NCBI GenBank assembly: GCA_019633425.1
Contig: WSUB01000224.1
Coordinates: 314 to 56,857 of the forward strand
Source: Tulasnella sp. 424
Lineage: Eukaryota > Basidiomycota > Agaricomycetes > Cantharellales > Tulasnellaceae
Length of the DNA: 56,544 nt
Direction of reading: 5' to 3'
This document shows, one piece after another, positions 34,175 to 43,258 of this stretch (the stretch's first letter is position 1; each line of letters begins with the position of its first letter). The notes below the pieces were generated by a model that did not search any database, was not told the DNA's origin, and saw only the letters and a program-made list of their open reading frames with translations. Position numbers and translations under genes: made by a program.

Positions 34175-35058
34175 GAGCCAAATTAAGGTTAGGCAGCCCA
34201 TTTCCGGTCCTCCCAAGCGGTCTTTCTCTGCGTTCCTGTACTTCTGCAAGGACTGGAGAGACCGTATTCGGGCTGAGAACTCCGAGGCATCGCCCGGTAC
34301 GTCTTCGAGTCCATCAACCAGACACCCTCGTCTGAGAGTCAAGTATACTTACTCATTGGCTATTCTGTGTAGGTGAAGTTGGAAAGCTTTTAGGCTTGAA
34401 GTGGAAGCAGCTCCCCGACTCCGAGAAGACCGTCAGTCGCGCCGATCGTCACTAAAGTCATAAAATCATCCCATTAACGAACATTGGCTTACAGACCTAC
34501 ATTGAGAGAGCTATTAAAGACGAGGCTCGTGACGAAGGCGAGAAAGAGAGCTATGAATCTTCAATTAAGCAACCCATTTTCGGTCCTCCCAACCCCGGTC
34601 CTCCCAAGCGAGGTCTCACTGCGTTCATGTTCTTCTGCAATGACTGGAGAGACCGTATCTGTGCTGAGAACCCCGGAGTATCGTTTGGTACGTCTTCAAG
34701 CCCGTCAACCAGGCACCCTCGCTTCGGAGTCAGGTATACTTACGCATTCGTTACCTTGGTTCTGTAGTTGAAGTTGGAAAGCTTCTAGGCACGAAGTGGC
34801 AGGAGCTTCCCGACTCTGAGAAAACCGTCAGTCGCGCCGATCCTCACGGAAGTCATAAAATCATCCCATTAATGAATATCGGCTTACAGGGCTACATCGA
34901 GAAAGCTAACAAAGAGAAGGCCCGTTACGAAGCAGAGAAAGCCCGTTACGAAGAAGAGAGGGCTCGTGACGAAGGCGAGGAAGAATCCGTGAGTTGTGTT
35001 GTTTTTTCTCTACTGCTTATTTATGTCTAATACGTCTTTCTACAAGGACACGATTTGA
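34175..35058 (+). CDS. Double HMG-box protein (possibly fused to Gag-like copy 4)
   Basis: Exons join(34175..34296,34373..34431,34495..34687,34768..34826,34890..34988,35047..35058); the 5' end is uncertain. Two HMG boxes in a row: PPKRSFSAFLYFCKDWRDRI...GEVGKLLGLKWKQLPDSEK, then PPKRGLTAFMFFCNDWRDRI...VEVGKLLGTKWQELPDSEK, each followed by a charged helix, then an acidic EARYEAEKARYEEER-like tail. This is the NHP6/HMGB type, which bends DNA in chromatin. The second box arose from the first by duplication of about 395 bases including introns: the 59-nt exons match in length and both following introns are 63 nt and nearly identical. No start codon is clear next to the first box, so it may be the 3' part of copy 4. 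Confidence 0.7.
34190..34890. repeat. Intragenic tandem duplication of an HMG box with introns
   Basis: 34190-34495 and 34585-34890 are direct copies, about 395 bases apart. Exon and intron sequence are both conserved, including intron starts GTACGTCTTC and GTCAGTCGCGCCGAT and the common intron end GGCTTACAG. Intron similarity means the duplication is recent. Confidence 0.85.
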
Positions 35059-35341
35059 GACTCAAGTTGGGCTGGGCTTCTGTGGTGATTCGGTGGTCTT
35101 GATGTCCTCGTATAACCTTCACGGGCTATTTCAAACCATTCGATGGAAAGGAGTACCTAACAGGGATCTGGATCCGACATTGATGACGTTGTTTTCACGA
35201 AAAATCCAATCCAATACCATGGTGTCATTACCAACGCGTAAATCAAACTTTGTTCGCCATCCAACGTCTTCAAGGTTCTTTTGCGGAGCTCCGAAAGCAA
35301 AGTCAGAGCTGACAGCTAATGGCTCCTCGGTCACTGTATAA
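35059..35341 (+). pseudogene. Remnant exon of the Gag-like family C-terminal domain
   Basis: Reads SVVLMSSYNLHGLFQTIRW and matches the exon of copy 6 at 38950-39060 (SVVDSVAWRSSYNFDAPFET) at both DNA and protein level. It sits downstream of the HMG boxes, as if these had been placed inside a Gag-like gene. No intact reading frame links it to copy 4. Confidence 0.5.
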
Positions 35342-36394
35342 TACCGCGCAGGGGAGACATAGTACAGCGGCTTCAGTGGGTTGTAGAGCGTTTCGGGAAG
35401 ACCTGTGGTCTGACCGTAGAAAGGCTCTCTTGGTTGAGTAAGTGTGGTTTGTAACTAGCTCATTACTCTCCAGTTCTCTGCGGCAACCGACAAACCTGTT
35501 GTGTTAGTACGTAGTTGACCGGATCCTCAGCCACTGTAGGCGAACCAATTCCACTATCGCTTATTGTCTTCAAGTATTTGTTTTATAATCTTTGCTTGTT
35601 TTTAATGTCGCTTCTAGTTTTGTCGCCTCGTTCCAATGCTCCTTTAATTGCGGTGCCTTCGTAGTATATGGGACCAGAATTGAACTGCCTTGTCCCGCAC
35701 GTCCCATACTACTCCCATCAATCACCGGCGGTACCACCCTGTTCAAGCTGAGCAACCCTTCACATCCTACCCAATCACAGCCTGCGGGACCTGACCCCGA
35801 AGCACCTGCCTTCGTAGAATTCTCATCGAGCCGGTTGACGAAGTGTATGAATTCACGTTTTCGAACGGTTTCCAGTCGATTCTTTCTGTCGGTTCGCTGG
35901 GATAAGGTTCGGAGGGACAGCGAGGCTACCGGAATTCAGGTCTTTCTTTTCTGTTAATTTTATCGTATTTGTTGCCTACGCATACCGAGTACAACTTCCT
36001 TTTAATCTTCATGCTTAATGGGCGTTAGAGTCAGACGATGAGTTATTTGAAGGCCTCTGAAAAGACGATTGTGCCTTGAGTCTTTGGTTTCAGGAGGAGA
36101 AACTTCTAATGAAAGCTGATGTTTACCGGCCCCATATCATTCCACCGTAGACCGGGACGCTAACGCTGGATGGTGCTGGCTAGCGAGATTACGAGAGGCT
36201 GGATGAGGAATGTGGAGTTGCTTTTCGTTACGTGATCAAAACAAAGCTCCCCGTCTTGTCCCCGAAAACCCCATCAGTCCACCAACGGTCCCTACACCCA
36301 TCTCCATCCCACGTAAGCTAAACAACCGCTAAAATACTACCCCATCACAAGCTGCTGGTCCTGACCACACGCATTTCGTGATTGCACACACGAT
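35342..36394. other. Array spacer 4
   Basis: About 1 kb. A 121-residue + frame at 35592-35957 has no motif. From about 36030 the sequence matches the 5' flanks of copies 1 and 2 (TTATTTGAAGGCCTCTGAAA, ATTGTGCCTTG), so the repeat unit starts there. Confidence 0.45.
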
Positions 36395-37584
36395 ATGGCG
36401 AGCGCTCTGACGACACCGAAAAGTCTGGCAAGCACGCCTTATCTCGCTCTGTCGAAGGTACTTACCAGGTCCCAAATAGTTGAATTCTTCAAGGGAGTGG
36501 GATGGGAGGAATGTGAAGCTTTTATCCGCGGTATCCGGGAAGTTGCGTGGCAAGAAGACAAAGTCGAGGATGACCGTTGGACTGCCAATTACGCGTCCCT
36601 TCACTTCTCAGGAAAGGCTCTACGATGGCACTCTCGTCTTCCACCCGACGTCCGACGTGATTGGTCTAAACTTGAGACGGCTCTGCTTGATCAGTGGCCC
36701 TCACCAGATGATGATGATGATAGCGCCCAGTAGGCTCCTTTCTCCGCTGTTCCTTCGGGCGAGGACTCAACCCGTCGCAGGGTATCGATCATTCCAACCC
36801 CAGCAGCAGCTCCAAATAGCTCAAACAACAACATGAATCAACTGCCTCGCCGCGGCGTGCTTAAGATAATTTCCCTCAAATCCGGCACAATATTCTATCT
36901 CGGGAGGCCTGATGCGGAGGGCAAGTGTGGTCTCACAAAGGACATCGGCAAGGCATCGCTCGTTTCCGTGGACGTCAAAGCTAACCCTCACATTATCGAA
37001 GAGGCGAGTGGTTTTCTCCACAAAACCTCGTATCACTTGAATTGACGCACCCAGTAGTCATCCGTTCAAGGGAGGCCGAGGCATAGGTATTTCTGGGTTG
37101 GGGTACAGTGGTCTGCCGTCGAACCGCTCATCAAACCAAGATCGGGGCAGTAAGTCTCAGGACCGTATCCGCTCAATCAGATTTTCCGCTCAGTTGTTCT
37201 CCTTGGTCAGCTGTGCTAGAATCGCTCTAATAGACTCCATCACCATGAAATCATCTTATGGACGCGGATTGCCTTCGTTCCGTATCACTGCTTGGGATAT
37301 TTCCGCCGGGGGCGACGTAATTCCAACGTGGTTTCAGGGCAACCAAAGCGAGTAGGTTTATCGATTTTCGGATCTCAATATTGACATTTCATTCTACCCC
37401 CATAATAGAGACCTCGTTGGACGTCTTCCTGGACGAAAATGCGTTAGAAATCACCATTGCTGCAGACACTAAAACTTACGTTGATTATTATCCAAGCGAG
37501 AATCGGGGTGTAAGTATCCATATTCATGCTCGACAAGGAACTAATACCGTTCAATAGCGGATTTCCCTTCAAACGCTTAACTAA
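36395..37584 (+). CDS. Gag-like domain protein, copy 5
   Basis: Exons join(36395..36729,36781..37003,37058..37149,37211..37347,37409..37509,37558..37584), 304 residues, fully open; the best reference for the family. Residues 30-110 form the Gag-like domain: IVEFFKGVGWEECEAFIRGI, ANYASLHFSGKALRWHSRLP, DWSKLETALLDQWP, ending in an aspartate run (DDDDD). A PTPAAAPNSS linker leads to the C-terminal domain: RRGVLKIISLKSGTIFYLGR, RHRYFWVGVQW, CARIALIDSITMKSSY, FRITAWDISAGGDVIPTWF, SLDVFLDENALEITIAAD and RISLQTLN. Introns 2 and 4 use GC donors (37004 and 37348, both gcgagt). Intracellular, no membrane segment. Function unknown; a domesticated Gag is inferred. Confidence 0.72.
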
Positions 37585-38116
37585 ATTTAAATAGCGCCGG
37601 AGCTATGTCTCTGACTCTCCGATGCGGACTCATCTGGATTGGTTCCCCATTTGGAACTTGCCAAGGTAGTTCTGAGAAGGACACGAAGAGTAGCCTAGCG
37701 GGTCGGTTGATAATCTATTCATCCTCGGTTGAGTGTGCCGAACGAATACTCAAGGATTCTTCCGTGATTGATGAAATTCCTCCTTTGACCAACGAAAGTC
37801 GGTGTGCAGAAAAGGGCTACATACCTGCGAGAAACGTGCCCCTGTCTGCAATACTCCAGCATGATAGTTAGTAATACCGCCATGGATTGGCCTCCTGCAA
37901 TGTGGTGGCACACGACGGAGATAAGGATTGTGACAATTTCGGAAGTTCCCGAGGGATACATCGGTATTGTCGATATCGGATATCGACATCCCAACCTTTC
38001 AAGTTGGACGCTGGATTGGAACGCGTTTCTTTTCACAAAATCCGAGGCCTCTCATCCGTAACTCCCTCGCTATCTCAACCACACCGGTCTGTTCTTTTTG
38101 CGACTCCGGGCTTCCA
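37585..38116. other. Array spacer 5
   Basis: Contains the shared blocks (AACGAAAGTCGGTGTGCAG near 37790; GGATTGTGACAATTTCGGAAG near 37925). Probably the promoter of copy 6 and the 3' flank of copy 5. Confidence 0.5.
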
Positions 38117-39321
38117 ATGGCCACAGTCACCTATGAACCTAACGCAGGTGCGCTCACCCTTGATCCCAAGGAAAACTCCGATCCTGTGACTGAAGGTTTT
38201 TGGATAGTTTCTACCTTTACGGGAAATGGGTGGACAGAGTTGGAGGCCTTTATACGCGGCATCCGCGCAATCGCATGGAACGAAGGCAAACTCCAAGACC
38301 CACTCTGGATGGCGAATTACGCGTCACTTCACTTTTCTGGGAAAGCCCTCCGCTGGCACGCGGAGCTTCCCGAAGACACTCAGGAAAGTTGGCGCAAACT
38401 CGAGGTCGCTATGGTTGCCCGATGGCCTCCACCAGACGACTCTGAGGATGACGTAAGGTCAGTTTTTCCCTGCCGCATTAGGCCTAACTTTCGAAGGGAG
38501 CTCAAAGCAGACTACATCATCGTAAGAGCTCCAATAGCTGCAGCCGCATCGCCAGGAAACGTATTCTCAGCCGTTTTTGGTTCACGTCCGGCCTTGGTCG
38601 TAGTCAAATTACTTTTGAACGAATCCGATAAATGGTTTTTCCTGGGCAAGCCAGAATCTGGTCAGGGACCCTGTCATGTAACGACTAATATCAACGAAGC
38701 GGTTCGTGTTCGCCGCAGCCCTCGCTCAAGACCGTACGATGTAGAATTAGTATACTTTATATTGTTCTCATTGTTCGAGGTCTTATTCTGATAGTTCACC
38801 TTGACAGGTAGATGCGAAGGATGGTCGGGGATATGGGTGGCTAGCAATCCATTGGACCAAGAAGTTTCCAAAATTGGACTCTTCCTCTGCTGAGTACATT
38901 TACAGTCAAGGGTCGCAGTGGCGTATCTAATTACTGATTAGAGTTTCTAGTTGGGCCAGAATATCGGTGGTGGACTCAGTAGCCTGGAGGTCCTCGTATA
39001 ACTTCGACGCTCCATTTGAAACTGCTGTGTGGAGAGGAGTATCCGAAGGGGAGCTGAACTCCACTTTGATTAGCGGTCACGACTGTCAGTCAATACCTCT
39101 TCTTTGAAATCAATAATTGTCTAACAACACATAAAAAAGTAACTCAACTTTCCATCTTCGTACACTCCGAACGATACATTTTCGTTTCCCCAACCGAGGG
39201 ATCATATCATAAACGCTACCCCGACGGACCCAAAGCCGTAAGGGCCAATTCATCATTGGGAGCATCTGTTCGATAGCTAATTGATACGTACCAGCAACTC
39301 ATTCCCCAGGACATACTTTAG
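38117..39321 (+). CDS. Gag-like domain protein, copy 6 (diverged)
   Basis: The first exon (38117..38452) encodes MATVTYEPNAGALTLDP, then WTELEAFIRGIRAIAWNEGK, ANYASLHFSGKALRWHAELP and WRKLEVAMVARWPPPDD. After an intron of uncertain 3' end it continues with RAPIAAAASPGNVF and KWFFLGKPESGQGPCHVTTN, then an exon at 38808..38892 (RGYGWLAIHWTKK), an exon near 38952 (WARISVVDSVAWRSSYNF), one near 39133 (QLSIFVHSERYIFVSPTEG) and a short last exon ending in TAG at 39319-39321. Each piece aligns with an exon of copy 5. No disabling change was found, but splice sites are less certain than in copies 2 and 5. Confidence 0.55.
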
Positions 39322-39945
39322 ACAAGATAGGAGCTAATTCTGTGGCGGAGGTGACCAGCTACGAAGGTCTTCCTCTCTCAGGACTTTGTAGTTTTATGTC
39401 GGGGACAATGAGTTGAACAATACTGTTTGGGTGTTTGTTTCTCCGACGTAATCGTTCCTCAATCTAATCTCGTAGTTAGGGGTGATATCAGCTCCATCGT
39501 ATATGGTTCCGTTCGGCTTGATACGGTTGGGCCGTCATGCCTCAGTCTCAATGCACATCCAACTTTTCCGACACAGGTTAATAGAAGCTGCCCTTATATT
39601 TATATTTCATAGATCACCCTCCGATAGGTTGCTAGAGATGTATTGATGTGGTCAATGGCGCAACTGTGAGGTGTTCGGCCCTCCAATCTCTCAAGATTCC
39701 ATGTCAGGAATCCCACGTTTACTCATTTTCGACCCCAGCATAATACGAGGTCAGGTGAAAGACCTACAGTGATAGCGAGCAGGCCCTTAGCTCCATACAT
39801 CTCAAGGGAATAGCATACGGAGAAAGGTTGGGGAGTCCGCTGAGGCAACTCCGCATGAAGCAGGGCTGAAAGCGCACTCAAGGGCCAAGGGACGCGAGGC
39901 GAGCGAATCTGGCGATGTATGGTATCACTCAGTATTTCCACTAGG
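39322..39945. other. Intergenic between the array and F-box/C4 gene 3
   Basis: About 620 bases between convergent genes. A 105-residue minus frame at 39723-40040 overlaps the F-box 3' exon out of phase and is a shadow. Nothing else seen. Confidence 0.45.
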
Positions 39946-42649
39946 TTACGAAGACATTCCCCTGCTATCGGCGTTGGTTGGGGAGAAAACAACCGGTTCT
40001 GGTGGCATCGTGGTTCGGAACTCCGACGTAGGGTCAGCAAGGCCGTTGATCGAGTGCCTAATTAAAAGGAAGTATGTGTGGTTGGGGCCCTTTCTAGCCA
40101 ATAGCAGCTATTTGAAAGCTCACCTTTTCCTCAAATGATCCTCCAGCTCTGAACGACGGAATCCACCCGACGGGAGAAGACAACGGTTGCACCGAAACCG
40201 GTATCTCACATCATCAGTGTTGTTTTTTTCGATATCCTTGATAGTTGCTATATCTTCTGGGGAGAAAAGCTCCCACCCACCAGGCCCGTCGTGCGCCATC
40301 GTCCTTGCATGCGCAACCTGAACCAAGTCCAAGACCCTGTTAGTAGTTTCAGAAGCACTAACTCTCGGCAGACTTACCGCATCTCTCCAACTCATCGCCA
40401 AACGAGGCGAGCAGCCCGAACAGTAAAATCGAAGGTCCCTTTGATCCATCTGGCCCGCCGTGGTGCTTGGATCCAAGCCCGCTGCTTCAAACAGAGTCAC
40501 TACAGCAGTACTGGCTCGGTGGTTATACGACAGGCAGTAGAACCTTGGTTTATTTGGGATGGGCAAGCACCGGTGGGAATCGAGCTCGTCAGCTCCGCAG
40601 AGAGGCAGGCCGAGGTAGCACCCGTTGCAGAAAAAGGTCGCGGTCGCCAACAAAAGTGGGTCGAAATTGGATACTGTCGGGGAGATGCAGAGATCGGGAG
40701 CACCTCCGTCGACCATGCGCTGCAGCAGGTCAAGCTGAATAGCTTGCGAGACCTCCGCAACGAGTTCTGGAAGTGCGTCTAATGCCTCTTGAAAATCTAT
40801 GGAGACATCATTTGGTCGCTGAATGACATCTTGAAATACCGCCGAGGCGATAATATCTCGGAAGCCGAAGGGGGGCGTGAAAGCTGGCCTAATGTTTGCA
40901 CTGGTATAGTATTCGTCGATCAAGTCTTCGGCAATGCTTTCTCGAGACTGAATTGTCTGCTGGCGCTGTCGCTCAAGTCGCTGGTTTTTGGCTTCGTTAA
41001 CTAGGGTTTCGAGTTGGGGCCGCATAGTGTTCCAACCTTGAGTATACGAAGCGCGTTAGGAACTACGTGGGCAGGAGACCAGCTATTGAACAGCTCGTAC
41101 GAGATTCAGTTAACTGTGCGGTGCTCTTGAAGAAGGCGCTGTTAAAGACCGCCCAACTTCGGACATCTGATTGATCATGACCGAGAGCTTCTAATCTCGC
41201 AAATAATCTGCAAAACAATTAGATTCGTAAATTCAGTTTTCTGGTTCAAATTCAAACAGATAGACGTACTCGGTTTTCCTGGCTTCCTTCAGATTATGCT
41301 CTTCTTCCCTCTTTGTTACAATTTGGGAGCGCTCCCAAGTCATACAGCGAGAGCTTGTGTCCACGATCTCCTTCAGCTCGGAGATCTTTCTTTCTTTAAA
41401 CTCCACTATTTCATGATCGCTCTTATCCTTGATGCTCGTCCACTCCGCACCAATCCTTCGGATATCACGTATTCTGTAGTACCTCCCCCTCCAAGAGGAA
41501 CCACCTGCCAAAATAAAAACAGCAACTTAGTCGAGTTCTGCAACGAGATGAAAGCAAAAGCGCTTACTCATAGAATATGGAAGGAAGTCCAGTAAATAAG
41601 AAACGTCTTTGATAGAGGGGAAACTCTTTTTAACTTTGGTGCCAAGAATGAGGCTTGGGTAGATAGGAATGTGATGAGTGATTGATGAGCGGCGTAAAGG
41701 ATCAAAAAAGCGTACACGACTCCGGCGCGATTGCACGAAGAACAGAGTCGAAGGCGATGTACCCAGTTGATGTTGGAAATTTGTGTCCTGTCGCAGTTCT
41801 AGTAATATTACAGGGGCATTAGCCCAAAGCAAAGCAAAAGACGTCTGTCACCAACCGAACAGTCCTTTGAGAATAACAAAGCAGCCCATTGGGGCTCGCT
41901 CTGGTTAGGGGGACAGGCAGGAACGGGAGGATCTATCCCCTCTCTTGCTTCTTTCCAGATAGAGGCAGAAGCCTATAACGCTGACTTAGCCAGGCCCGGT
42001 CGCTGAACGACAGAGGCAATCACCTTGGACATAAGATGCGAGCGAAGCATCCGGTTGGTTCTTGCAAGCCGTAAGAGATCAAGCGGATGGAGGAAAGAAA
42101 AGACCTTCGGTTCGGATTGTTAGTATAGCCCAACACTAGATGACGAGTGCACCGACTTTGTACACAACCTCGGTAGGAAGTTTATCAAATATCGTGTCCA
42201 ATCTCGGCTTCGGCTTGCCTTTGCCCTTCCTGCTTGAGCTTGCGGATTTATGAAGAACTCGCTTCTTCCCGTGTGGCAGCTCGTAGTCTTCTTCGTCCAT
42301 ATCCTCTAAGTAGCCAAGACTCAGCATTCAGCTTGATATTTACTGCTGGTCGGGTTGCGTTGGACGCACCGTGCTTCGGTTGGAAGTTTTCTGCAGCCGT
42401 TGTTACAGCTTTGGAGCCTAGATTTGTACGTAGTTTCTTCCTTGGAGGCTCATCGTTCATAGATATGTTGGCTAGATGAGGAAGAAAAAGAAAGAGAGCA
42501 GAAAACTCAAGAGTTGATCCAGAGAGACCGACTGCGTGGAACTTACCCGTCATTGGCTGCATGTTGTCTTTGGCAGAATCCACTTCTACATCTTCCTCGG
42601 CATAGTCCACTATTTTTGCTTTTCCGGACTTTCCTCGCGTTACTACCAT
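39946..42649 (-). CDS. F-box protein with C4 zinc cluster (F-box/C4 gene 3)
   Basis: Twelve exons, complement(join(39946..40057,40124..40317,40378..41036,41101..41207,41270..41504,41568..41653,41716..41798,41856..41972,42024..42104,42157..42305,42370..42471,42547..42649)), 675 residues. A basic leader (PPRKKLRTN and GKKRVLHKSASSSRKGKGK, a likely nuclear signal) precedes the F-box (DKLPTEVVYK, VFSFLHPLDLLRLARTNRML). Zinc cluster C183-x2-C186-x16-C203-x2-C206. Charged helices follow, then the 659-nt exon and two more CxxC pairs (FYCSGC, FRCNRC). The exon lengths 81, 117 and 659 equal those of gene 2, so the gene structure is conserved across the cluster. Expected role: SCF substrate receptor, possibly nuclear. 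Confidence 0.85.
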
Positions 42650-43258
42650 GGCGGGCGCAGCGGTTGGGTCGGTGGTCGTTTGTCTGCAACGTTCAGGCGC
42701 CACGTGACGCATTTTCCGCGCCACCGTTCCTCCATTTTGGTTCTTGAACGGACCCCGCGGGCATTTGGCCTTCCCCGGCTCGAATACAGGGAAGATCCAA
42801 GCTCTGTGCGTAACTTATTTCACCGGGGGCTCCTCTGGAGAGTCTTTGCCCTCAGCTGAAGACCTCCCCATAAGTCATTCCCAAGTGAACGTACGTGGTA
42901 TTGTTTGACCATCGGTGATTTGAAGATCGTGGTCCAAGCTATACTATAATTTATTGCCCTTTCCTGTTTTTACTCGGGTTGCTACTGTTATGCTGGACTT
43001 GTTTTGGCGTGGCGAGAACACAGCCGTTGGGACATTTTCAACCGGTCACGTGACTCATTGGTACGGCTTCCGGCCTCAGCTGCCGAGGTGGCAAGACGCA
43101 TCAAGATAAGAGCTCATTAGCAATCTATTGATTTATATCGTGGTACTGAGCAAACCAGGAAGCCATCTAGCGAGTTTTGCCCTACACCCCCGACGAACAG
43201 AGCACTCTCAACCCTGGACGTCGCCGCCAACCGTTGTTTTCTCTCGTTCACGAACATC
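42650..43258. other. Intergenic between tandem F-box/C4 genes
   Basis: About 600 bases. It holds the promoter of gene 3 and the 3' end of gene 4. No gene recognised. Confidence 0.5.

Noticed and set aside
27173..39321. An autonomous LTR retrotransposon
   Set aside because: No LTR pair, primer-binding site, protease, reverse transcriptase, RNase H or integrase motif was found in any frame; the Gag-like genes have conserved introns instead.
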